Shown here piece after piece: positions 16,483 through 23,592 of a stretch of 64,000 nucleotides of DNA. Position numbers and translations under genes: made by a program. This DNA is from Paenibacillaceae bacterium (GTDB lineage Bacteria > Bacillota > Bacilli > Paenibacillales > NBRC-103111), in the NCBI GenBank assembly GCA_029256185.1, contig JAQSYI010000013.1:62001-126000 (forward strand). The letters are read 5' to 3'. Every line of letters starts with the position of its first letter. The first letter of the stretch is position 1. Under the pieces are notes generated by a model. The model was not told the DNA's origin. It worked only from the letters and a program-made list of their open reading frames with translations, and ran no database searches.

Positions 16483-18123
16483 ATGATTCAATGGCCCAAA
16501 TCCAACGATGTTCTTGGAACTGTAAACCGGGGCAATCCGGCGGAGTCCGGACTTTGCACCTTATGCCGCGCGGACTGTCAGGGGAAATGTGAAACCTGGC
16601 TGTCCAGTATGAAGGGCAGGAAGCTGCTCTATCCGAGAGACTTCGGAACAGTAACCGCAGGCAGCGCCAATACGGCTCACGTAGGCGTTTGTTACAACTC
16701 GCTGCGGATCAATGGCTATCATTACGGCTCTCATGGCATGCCTGCCGGATTGGGAGACAGTGCGGACGACTGCATCTTCCCCAACGTGAGCCTGGAGACG
16801 GAATTCGGAGCCAAGGTCAAGACGAAGGCGCGCATTCCCATCATGACAGGCGCTCTCGGCTCCACCTTCATAGCCGCCAAGTATTGGGAGCACTTCGCCA
16901 TCGGCGCTGCGCTGGTGGGCTTTCCCATCGTTGTCGGTGAGAATGTGGTGGGCATAGACAAGCAGGCGGCAATCAGCAACGGACGCATCGGGAAGGCGCC
17001 GGAGATGGACCGGCGGATCGATACGTATTTGAGATACTATGACGGTTATGGCGGGATCATCGTGCAGATGAACGTAGAGGATGCCCGCAACGGAGTGGCG
17101 GAATATCTGGCGGAGAAATACGGCGACAAGATCATTCTGGAGCTGAAGTGGGGGCAGGGCGCCAAGGATATCGGCGGAGAAATTCAGGTTTCCGATTTGG
17201 AATACGCTGTATTCCTGAAGAACCGGGGCTATGTAGTGGACCCCGACCCGACGCTTCCGGAGGTGCAGGAAGCATACCGCGCAGGCGCTATCCGTTCCTT
17301 CGCCCGGCACAGCCGGCTTGGCTATACCAACCTGTCCGGCTTCGGGGAGGTCCGGGAGGATTTCATGGGTGCAGTAGAGCATCTGAGATCCCTGGGCTTC
17401 AAGCGGATTACCTTGAAAACCGGCGCTTACGGCATGGAAGGTCTGGCAGCCGCGATGAAGCTGGCTACGGAAGCGGGGCTGGATCTGCTGACGATAGACG
17501 GCGCAGGCGGCGGCACGGGCATGAGCCCGTGGAACATGATGGAGACATGGGGTGTGCCCTCCCTTCATCTGCATGCCAAGGCTTACGAATATGCCCAACT
17601 GCTGGAAGCACAGGGGCATAAGGTAGTGGACCTTGCTTTTGGCGGCGGCTTGGCCAGAGAGGACCAGATCTTCAAGGCGCTTGCGCTGGGTGCCCCTTAT
17701 ACCAAGCTGGTCTGTATGGGCAGAACGCTGATGATTCCCGGCTTCCTCGGAGCCAACATTGAGGGGGCGCTGCATCCGGAGCGCAAGGAGCGGGTGAACG
17801 GCAACTGGGCATCTCTGCCCAAGGCCGTGGCCGATCAGGGCTCCAAGGCGGATGAAATCTTCGCAGGCTACTACGATCTTCAGAAGAAGGTCGGAGCTGT
17901 GGAGATGAAGAATATCCCTTACGGCGCGATTGCCGTCTGGACCCTTGCAGATAAGCTGGCCGCAGGCCTCCAGCAGCTGCTGGCAGGCGCGCGGAAGTTC
18001 TCCATTCAGGATATAGCGCGGCAGGATATCGTTTCCGGCAACAGGGAGACCGAGAAGGAAACCGGAATTTCCTTCATTACAGACGCTCAGGATGAAACGG
18101 CGAAGCTGATACTCCGTTCCTGA
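16483..18123 (+). CDS. FMN-binding glutamate synthase family protein with N-terminal Cys cluster
   Basis: 546 residues. Near the N-terminus CTLCRADCQGKC gives four closely spaced cysteines, a likely iron-sulfur site. The remainder is the FMN TIM barrel of the GltB central domain, with LLTIDGAGGGTGMSPWNM as the FMN/2-oxoglutarate region and VVDLAFGGGLAREDQ. The glutaminase domain of true glutamate synthase is absent, so it is a stand-alone member. ATG at 16483 is chosen for the preceding GGGAGG. The reaction is not known; related archaeal-type proteins make glutamate or oxidise other substrates. Confidence 0.85.
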   Translation: MIQWPKSNDVLGTVNRGNPAESGLCTLCRADCQGKCETWLSSMKGRKLLYPRDFGTVTAGSANTAHVGVCYNSLRINGYHYGSHGMPAGLGDSADDCIFPNVSLETEFGAKVKTKARIPIMTGALGSTFIAAKYWEHFAIGAALVGFPIVVGENVVGIDKQAAISNGRIGKAPEMDRRIDTYLRYYDGYGGIIVQMNVEDARNGVAEYLAEKYGDKIILELKWGQGAKDIGGEIQVSDLEYAVFLKNRGYVVDPDPTLPEVQEAYRAGAIRSFARHSRLGYTNLSGFGEVREDFMGAVEHLRSLGFKRITLKTGAYGMEGLAAAMKLATEAGLDLLTIDGAGGGTGMSPWNMMETWGVPSLHLHAKAYEYAQLLEAQGHKVVDLAFGGGLAREDQIFKALALGAPYTKLVCMGRTLMIPGFLGANIEGALHPERKERVNGNWASLPKAVADQGSKADEIFAGYYDLQKKVGAVEMKNIPYGAIAVWTLADKLAAGLQQLLAGARKFSIQDIARQDIVSGNRETEKETGISFITDAQDETAKLILRS

Positions 18124-18149
18124 CAGACTGTTGCGCCTCACGTTAAGCG

Positions 18150-18178
18150 GGAGCATCCATCGACCGGATGCTCCTTTT
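18150..18178 (+). terminator. intrinsic terminator
   Basis: GGAGCATCC / GGATGCTCC stem with a seven-base loop, then TTTT, 26 bases after the glutamate-synthase-family stop. Confidence 0.8.
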
Positions 18179-18216
18179 GCAGTTTGGACGGCAACGGCGT
18201 TGCGGCCCAAGCAGCG

Positions 18217-18246
18217 TTGACAACGAACAGCTTGCTGTGATAGGAT
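18217..18246 (+). promoter_or_regulatory. promoter of the MFS leader transcript
   Basis: TTGACA (18217) and TAGGAT (18241) are 18 bases apart. This would start a leader RNA of about 320 bases ahead of the exporter gene. Confidence 0.6.
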
Positions 18247-18287
18247 CAAAGCGAAATCTGAATGGTTCATAAGGAGGGTGCTTATCC

Positions 18288-18311
18288 ATGCATTCCGTTC
18301 GCTGGAGGTAA
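18288..18311 (+). CDS. seven-residue leader peptide MHSVRWR
   Basis: AAGGAGGG eight bases upstream of ATG gives a strong ribosome site for a seven-codon ORF ending in Arg-Trp-Arg. An Arg/Lys-X-Arg/Lys motif is known to cause macrolide-dependent ribosome stalling in leader peptides such as ErmDL, whose start also holds His-Ser then RLR. It is followed by a hairpin and, further on, an exporter of the macrolide-efflux family. I propose a drug-sensing leader peptide. The function is inferred. Confidence 0.6.
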   Translation: MHSVRWR

Positions 18312-18321
18312 GATGGGCAAT

Positions 18322-18358
18322 AAAAAAGCAGATTATTCCATTTTTTATGGGCTTTTTT
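18322..18358 (+). terminator. first leader hairpin, AT-rich terminator-like
   Basis: AAAAAAGC and GCTTTTTT can pair, and the 3' arm doubles as the T-run. The stem is AT-rich, so strength is uncertain. It lies 10 bases after the MHSVRWR stop. Confidence 0.45.
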
Positions 18359-18428
18359 GTGTTGCTTATTTTACGGACAGGAACATTCATGGATGAGTGA
18401 AGGAAATGGCTTATAGGCTTGTTTAGCT

Positions 18429-18491
18429 ATGCAGCTACACTACCCTTTCTTCCCCGTGCCTTTTCGTTGGTATGCAGACTTAAGCCCGTAA
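18429..18491 (+). CDS. possible second leader peptide, 20 residues
   Basis: ATG at 18429 opens MQLHYPFFPVPFRWYADLSP, and the stop lies in the loop of the terminator at 18473-18517. The coding sequence covers the 5' arm of that hairpin, so translation could control its folding. No strong ribosome site precedes it, so it is less sure than the first leader peptide. Confidence 0.4.
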   Translation: MQLHYPFFPVPFRWYADLSP

Positions 18492-18517
18492 CGGTGGACT
18501 TGAGGCCTGCATTTTTT
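18473..18517 (+). terminator. second leader terminator (attenuator) ahead of the MFS gene
   Basis: TGCAGACTTAAG pairs with CTTGAGGCCTGCA with one bulge, the inner CCGTAACGG extends the stem, and TTTTTT follows. The hairpin lies 54 bases ahead of the exporter start, downstream of the only promoter seen, so it must be read through for expression. Confidence 0.75.
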
Positions 18518-18570
18518 ATTGCCTAAAAACCAATAAAAAACAACCAATAAAAATGCGGGGAGACAAGAAT

Positions 18571-19827
18571 ATGGACAATCAAAAGGTAAATTGGAAACGC
18601 AGCTTTTTCACGATATGGGCCGGTCAGGCGGTATCGCTAATCACCAGCGCTGTTCTGCAGATGGCGATCATATGGTACTTAACCGAAAAAACCGGCTCAG
18701 CCATGGTGCTGTCCATGGCGACGCTGGCAGGATTTTTGCCGCAGGCGCTTGGAGGGCCGTTCATCGGGGTCTGGGTGGACCGTTGGAGCCGCAAGAAAGT
18801 CATGATCATGGCCGATCTCATCATCGCGGCGGCAGCGGCATTATTGGCTGTAGCAGCTCTTTATATGGAATTGCCTGTGTGGGTGATCATGCTCGTCCTG
18901 TTTATCCGCAGCATTGGGACGGCCTTTCATTCCACTGCGCTGAATGCGGCAACGCCCATGCTGGTACCGGAGGAGCAGCTGGCCAAGTGCGCCGGATACA
19001 GCCAGTCGGTGCAATCGGTCAGCTACATTGTAAGCCCGGCGGCGGCGGCGTTCCTGTACTCCGTCTGGGATTTGAACGCGGTTATCGCCATTGATATTGC
19101 CGGTGCGTTGATCGCTTGCTTCGCGGTTGCCCTGATTGCGGTTGCCAAGCCGGAGGGGAAGCCGCTTGCCGCAGCAAGCCATTTTGCAGGAGAAATGAAG
19201 GAAGGCTACGAAGCCCTCAAGCAGCACAAAGGACTGGTTGCTCTTCTGTGGATTGGCGGGTTATACATCTTCGCCTTTATGCCGATCAATGCTCTGTTTC
19301 CTCTCATGACCCTGGACTATTTCGGAGGAACAATGAAGCACGCGTCCGCGGCGGAAATTATTTTCGCAGTGGGTATGCTGGCGGGCGGGCTGCTGCTCGG
19401 CGCATGGGGAGGCTTCAAGAACAGGCCCCTTACCATCATCGCCTCCATCTTCGTAATGGGATTGGCCGTAATGATTGCCGGACTGCTGCCTGCAAACGGA
19501 TTTGCCGCTTTTACAGTATGCTGCGCCCTGATGGGCTTCTCCGGCCCTTTCTACAGCGGTGTACAGACTGCGCTGTTCCAGGAGAGAATTCAGCCGGAGT
19601 ATCTGGGAAGAGTATTCGGCTTGCTCGGCAGTGTGATGGCTTTGGCTATGCCCCTTGGTCTGGTCAGTTCGGGTGTTTTTGCTGATCAAATCGGTGTGAA
19701 CCGATGGTTCATGCTGTCTGGCGTGATGATAATCGGGATTGCGGTCTTGTCTCTGTTCATTCCCGCCATCACTCAATTGGACCGCCCCCAACAGCCGGCG
19801 GATAATGGGATGAGAGGGGAACACTAA
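18571..19827 (+). CDS. MFS exporter, DHA3 type (macrolide-efflux-like)
   Basis: 418 residues with about twelve membrane segments. Family marks are the N-terminal SFFTIWAGQAVSLITSAVLQ, LGGPFIGVWVDRWSRKKVM between helices 2 and 3, and ALNAATPMLVPEEQL. This is the MefA-like drug:H+ antiporter family in the cytoplasmic membrane. ATG at 18571 follows GGGGAGA. The long leader with peptides and terminators suggests induction by a ribosome-targeting drug. The actual drug is not known. Confidence 0.88.
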   Translation: MDNQKVNWKRSFFTIWAGQAVSLITSAVLQMAIIWYLTEKTGSAMVLSMATLAGFLPQALGGPFIGVWVDRWSRKKVMIMADLIIAAAAALLAVAALYMELPVWVIMLVLFIRSIGTAFHSTALNAATPMLVPEEQLAKCAGYSQSVQSVSYIVSPAAAAFLYSVWDLNAVIAIDIAGALIACFAVALIAVAKPEGKPLAAASHFAGEMKEGYEALKQHKGLVALLWIGGLYIFAFMPINALFPLMTLDYFGGTMKHASAAEIIFAVGMLAGGLLLGAWGGFKNRPLTIIASIFVMGLAVMIAGLLPANGFAAFTVCCALMGFSGPFYSGVQTALFQERIQPEYLGRVFGLLGSVMALAMPLGLVSSGVFADQIGVNRWFMLSGVMIIGIAVLSLFIPAITQLDRPQQPADNGMRGEH

Positions 19828-19882
19828 GCACGGCGCCGCCGTTGAGCCGCTTGAAATCCAGCCAATCACAGCATAAAAAATG

Positions 19883-19912
19883 ACAGGTTTTCCTGAAAAA
19901 AAGATAGGTTTT
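19883..19912 (+). promoter_or_regulatory. direct repeat ACAGGTTTT / ATAGGTTTT, 21 bp apart
   Basis: The two copies start 21 bases apart, two helical turns, as expected for AraC-type regulators. The same motif and spacing recur ahead of the yesMN pair at 37962. It lies upstream of the binding protein gene at 20055. Confidence 0.6.
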
Positions 19913-19915
19913 GAT

Positions 19916-19930
19916 ATGAAAGCGTTTTAT
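19916..19930 (+). promoter_or_regulatory. cre-like site
   Basis: ATGAAAGCGTTTTAT matches the catabolite-response consensus except near its 3' end. It lies directly after the AraC-type repeats. A TATAAT at 19992 marks another possible start of transcription. Confidence 0.5.
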
Positions 19931-20054
19931 TTGAGCTAAAAAATGCATGATTTAAGTTTGAATGTACATATCCATTTTTTGGTGACACCGCTATAATGAG
20001 ATCAGGTTCGGAGAATTCGAATCAATACGGAGAATAAATCAAGGGGGAATCGGC

Positions 20055-21395
20055 ATGAAAGGGAAACAGGTATTCCATCTTGCACTGGCAGGCGCTCTGT
20101 GCGCCGGAATGCTGGCAGGGTGCGGAGACAGCGATGAGAAGAGCAATGTGACCGCCGCACCATCAACGGCGGCTAGCTCTGCAAGCGCTTCCGCCACGCC
20201 AAGCAATGCCCCAGTCACCCTCAAATGGGCTCTATGGGACTGGGAAGCCACCGCCTATTACAAGCCTCTGATTGAAGCCTACAAGAAGAGCCATCCGAAT
20301 GTAACCATCGAATACGTGGATTTGGGCTCCACAGACTACATGACTATGCTCAGCACCCAATTGTCCGGCGGCGCCGATCTGGATATTCTGACAATCAAGG
20401 ATATCCCGGGTTATGCCAACCTGGTCAAGCAGAACCACCTGGAGCCCTTGAAGCCCTACATCTCCAAGGCGGGCATCGATACCGCCGCCTATGGCGGAAC
20501 GGTGGAGCAGATTCAGGTGAACAACGAGGTGTATGCCCTTCCCTTCCGCAGTGATTTCTGGGTGGTGTATTACAACAAGGACTTGTTCGATAAAGCGGGG
20601 GTGCCTCATCCTACCAATGATATGACCCTTGACCAGTATGATGAGCTGGCCCGGAAGCTGACTGCAGGCTCAGGGTCCACCAAGGTGTATGGCGGCCACT
20701 ATCATACATGGCGCAGCGCGGTCCAACTGTTCGGTATTCTGGATGGCAAGCACACCATTGTGGACGGGGACTATGATTTCCTGAAGCCCACGTATGAACG
20801 GATTCTGAAGGAGCAAAGCGACGGCATCGTGATGGACTATGCCACCCTGAAGACCTCCAGCACCCACTATTCCGGTGTCTTCTACAATAATAATGTGGCC
20901 ATGATGAACATGGGCAGCTGGTTCATCGCCACCCAGATTGCCAAGGTGCAAAGCGGAGAGTCCAAAGCCGTCAACTGGGGCATTGTGAAATATCCGCATC
21001 CGGAAGGAGTGCCGGCCGGGACCACTCTGGGCACCATTACCTCTCTGGCCGTCAACAAGAAGTCAGCCAAAAAGGATGCAGCCCTGGAATTCATGAAGTT
21101 CGTTACAGGCAAGGAAGGCGCAGCGGTCATTGCCTCAACCGGCACGATTCCGGCTATCAAGGATGAGCAGGTGGTGAATTCCATCGCTTCGGTCAAGGGC
21201 TTCCCTACAGATGAGAACAGCAAGAAGGCGCTGACGACGGTGAAGACCTACCTGGAAATGCCGCTTCATGAGAAGAGTGCGGAAATTGAAGTGGTGTTAA
21301 ACGAGGTTCACGATAACATCATGACCAAGAATGTGACCATCGACAAGGGCTTGGCCGATATGAAAACCCGGGTCGGGCAGGTGCTGAAGAAATAG
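20055..21395 (+). CDS. extracellular sugar-binding lipoprotein of the ABC transporter
   Basis: 446 residues. The lipoprotein signal ends in GMLAGC and a Ser/Ala/Thr linker follows. The mature protein shows LKWALWDWEATAYYKPLIEA and the SBP pattern QVNNEVYALPFRSDFWVVYY. It would capture an oligosaccharide outside the cell for the two permeases that follow. Its place ahead of the large GH59/GH43 enzyme suggests it imports products of that enzyme, possibly galacto-oligosaccharides (inference). AGGGGGAAT precedes the ATG. Confidence 0.93.
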   Translation: MKGKQVFHLALAGALCAGMLAGCGDSDEKSNVTAAPSTAASSASASATPSNAPVTLKWALWDWEATAYYKPLIEAYKKSHPNVTIEYVDLGSTDYMTMLSTQLSGGADLDILTIKDIPGYANLVKQNHLEPLKPYISKAGIDTAAYGGTVEQIQVNNEVYALPFRSDFWVVYYNKDLFDKAGVPHPTNDMTLDQYDELARKLTAGSGSTKVYGGHYHTWRSAVQLFGILDGKHTIVDGDYDFLKPTYERILKEQSDGIVMDYATLKTSSTHYSGVFYNNNVAMMNMGSWFIATQIAKVQSGESKAVNWGIVKYPHPEGVPAGTTLGTITSLAVNKKSAKKDAALEFMKFVTGKEGAAVIASTGTIPAIKDEQVVNSIASVKGFPTDENSKKALTTVKTYLEMPLHEKSAEIEVVLNEVHDNIMTKNVTIDKGLADMKTRVGQVLKK

Positions 21396-21413
21396 CGTTG
21401 AGCAGATAGAAGC

Positions 21414-21462
21414 ATTCATCCAAGAGGAGGCGGATTAATCCCCGTCCTCTTCTTGGATGAAT
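21414..21462 (+). promoter_or_regulatory. intercistronic stem-loop after the binding protein gene
   Basis: ATTCATCCAAGAGGAGG pairs with CCTCTTCTTGGATGAAT almost perfectly. No T-run follows, so it is more likely an RNA stabiliser than a terminator. It matches the layout at 12045-12078. Confidence 0.65.
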
Positions 21463-21495
21463 ACAGGATAAGACGGAAGGTCTGGAGGGGATTTC

Positions 21496-22434
21496 ATGCA
21501 AAAGCAAGCCGTTCTGGGAACGGAAAGGCCATCCAAAAGCCGGTTCCCCAAAAGTGTCAGAGAGCATTTGGTGGCATACAGCTTCATCGCCCCGAATTTT
21601 TTGGGGTTTGCCGTGTTTACGCTGGTTCCGATGATCTTCGCCATGATTCTTGCCTTCGTGGAATGGGATGGCTCCAATCCCATGGAATTTGTCGGATTGG
21701 GCAATTTCCTGAGATTGTTTGAGGATGCGGTCTTTCATAAAGCGCTATGGAACACCATTGTATATACGGCGGGCGTTGTCCCGCTGACCATGGTGTGCGC
21801 CCTTGCATTGGCGATCCTGCTTAATCAGAAGATATTTGCGCGTAATTTCATGAGGACCGTATTTTTCTTCCCGTATGTGGCTTCCCTGGTGGCCGTGGCT
21901 GCCGTGTGGAATTTTATCTTCAGTCCCACAATGGGGCCGCTGAATAATCTGCTGCACACGATTACGGGGATTCCTCTGGAGGATCTGCCCCGTTGGGCGG
22001 CGGACAAGAGCTGGGCGATGTTTACCGTGGTTCTGTTTACCGTGTGGAAAAACATGGGGTACTATATGGTCATCTATCTGGCCGGCCTGCAGAGCGTCAA
22101 CCCGGAGCTTCATGAAGCGGCCCAACTGGATGGGGCCAATGTCTGGCAGCGCTTCCGGAACGTCACCATTCCCCAATTGGCTCCCACCACCTTTTTTGTG
22201 CTGATGATTCTGGTGATTAATTCCTTCAAGGTATATGACATCTTTATTAACCTGTTCGCCGGGGCAGACAACCAACTGAATGATTCCACCCGGGTATTGG
22301 TCTATCAAATCTATAATACGGCATTTCGTTCCCTGGATTACGGGTACGCCAGCGCCATCAGCATCGTGCTGTTTCTGCTCGTCTTGGGCATCACCATCCT
22401 TCAGTTCCGCGGGGAAAAGAAGTATGGGCAATAA
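21496..22434 (+). CDS. carbohydrate ABC transporter permease (MalF/UgpA type)
   Basis: 312 residues, six membrane segments (first AYSFIAPNFLGFAVFTLVP), EAA loop LHEAAQLDGANVWQRFRN, and a late TRVLVYQIYNTAFRSLDYGYASA segment. Forms the channel with the product of 22509-23348. GGAGGGGAT lies ahead of the ATG. No ATPase is encoded in the operon. Confidence 0.92.
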   Translation: MQKQAVLGTERPSKSRFPKSVREHLVAYSFIAPNFLGFAVFTLVPMIFAMILAFVEWDGSNPMEFVGLGNFLRLFEDAVFHKALWNTIVYTAGVVPLTMVCALALAILLNQKIFARNFMRTVFFFPYVASLVAVAAVWNFIFSPTMGPLNNLLHTITGIPLEDLPRWAADKSWAMFTVVLFTVWKNMGYYMVIYLAGLQSVNPELHEAAQLDGANVWQRFRNVTIPQLAPTTFFVLMILVINSFKVYDIFINLFAGADNQLNDSTRVLVYQIYNTAFRSLDYGYASAISIVLFLLVLGITILQFRGEKKYGQ

Positions 22435-22508
22435 CGGCAATGCTTATCCAGCCGCTCTTGCCGGCCGGGCGTTAAGGAACATATGCAACGAAGGAGGTTA
22501 TCCGGGCT

Positions 22509-23348
22509 ATGGCAGGGCGTAACAGAGGAATGAAGCTGACTGTGATGATCATTGTGTATGCTTTGCTGATTGCAACTGTATTGTTTATGCTGGTACCCTA
22601 TGTGTGGATGCTGTCCTCCTCGCTGAAGCTGAACAAGGACGTATTTTCCTTCCCCATGCAATGGATTCCCGAAGCGCCGCGGTGGCAAAATTATGCGGAC
22701 ATCTGGACCCGGATTCCGTTGGGGAAATTTATCTATAACACCGCCAAACTGTCGGTTATTGTCACCATCCTGCAGCTTCTGACCTCCAGCTTTGCCGCTT
22801 ATGCCTTCTCCAAGCTGAGGTTCAAGGGCAGGAATACGCTGTTCCTCGGGTACATTGCCACCATCGCCATTCCCTGGCAGGCTTACATGGTGCCGCAGTT
22901 CATTCTGATGCGTTACCTGGGGCTGAATAATACCCATATGGCGATTATTCTGCTGCAGGCGTTCTCCGCCTTCGGAGTATTCCTGATGCGGCAGTTCTAT
23001 CAGAGCATCCCCGACGAGCTGTGCGAGGCCGCCCGGATTGACGGGTTAAGCGAATACGGCATCTGGGCCAGAATCATGCTCCCTTTGTCCAAGCCGGCCT
23101 TGTCCACATTGGTGATCTTCACCTTCGTTTCCACCTGGAACGACTTCCTGGGGCCCATGATCTACCTGACCCGGACAGAGCTGAAGACCATCCAGATCGG
23201 CCTGCGGATGTTCATCTCCCAATACTCCGCCGAATATGGCCTGATTATGGCGGCCAGTGTCATCTCCATCATTCCGGTGCTCCTTGTATTTCTGACGCTT
23301 CAAAAATATTTTGTGCAGGGAGTGGCTTCTTCCGGCATTAAAGGCTGA
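22509..23348 (+). CDS. carbohydrate ABC transporter permease (MalG/UgpE type)
   Basis: 279 residues with six membrane segments, the FAAYAFSKLRFKGRN loop, and the EAA motif CEAARIDGLSEYGIWARI. The end QKYFVQGVASSGIKG is typical of the MalG-like subunit. AAGGAGG precedes the start at 22509. A terminator-like hairpin follows at 23365. Confidence 0.92.
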   Translation: MAGRNRGMKLTVMIIVYALLIATVLFMLVPYVWMLSSSLKLNKDVFSFPMQWIPEAPRWQNYADIWTRIPLGKFIYNTAKLSVIVTILQLLTSSFAAYAFSKLRFKGRNTLFLGYIATIAIPWQAYMVPQFILMRYLGLNNTHMAIILLQAFSAFGVFLMRQFYQSIPDELCEAARIDGLSEYGIWARIMLPLSKPALSTLVIFTFVSTWNDFLGPMIYLTRTELKTIQIGLRMFISQYSAEYGLIMAASVISIIPVLLVFLTLQKYFVQGVASSGIKG

Positions 23349-23364
23349 TTGCATGAACGGAGAT

Positions 23365-23393
23365 GGAGCGCAGGTACTCACTGCGCTTCTTTT
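23365..23393 (+). terminator. intrinsic terminator after the transporter operon
   Basis: GAGCGCAG / CTGCGCTTC stem with a seven-base loop, then CTTTT. It separates the transporter from the large enzyme gene. Confidence 0.55.
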
Positions 23394-23420
23394 GCGGAAT
23401 CCCGCGATTACCCCGATTTA

Positions 23421-23449
23421 GTCAAAATAGCACCATAATCGGTCAAAAT
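23421..23449 (+). promoter_or_regulatory. direct repeat GTCAAAAT, 21 bp apart, AraC-type site
   Basis: Exact eight-base copies at 23421 and 23442. They end about 7 bases ahead of the -35 position of the promoter with TATAAT at 23479. That is the usual place for an AraC-type activator. Confidence 0.6.
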
Positions 23450-23466
23450 TACGCTACATACATGCA

Positions 23467-23484
23467 CTGGAAGCGCTCTATAAT
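23467..23484 (+). promoter_or_regulatory. -10 box overlapped by a cre-like site
   Basis: TATAAT is at 23479-23484, with no good -35. CTGGAAGCGCTCTAT (23467-23481) overlaps it and partly matches the cre consensus. The pattern suggests activation by a regulator and repression by preferred sugars. Confidence 0.5.
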
Positions 23485-23592
23485 TGCTGTGTCCGGTACT
23501 AATACAGATTGGAATGGGTACAACAGCACAGAAGGCAGGCGGTTATTGCCTTCCGGCTGCAAATCGTATTTTATTATAAGGAGGGAAATAGA

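Noticed and set aside
16561..18390. 609-codon open frame on the minus strand
   Set aside because: It lies opposite the glutamate-synthase-family gene, has no ribosome site, and its translation is rich in Cys, His and Arg without any known motif. It is a shadow frame.
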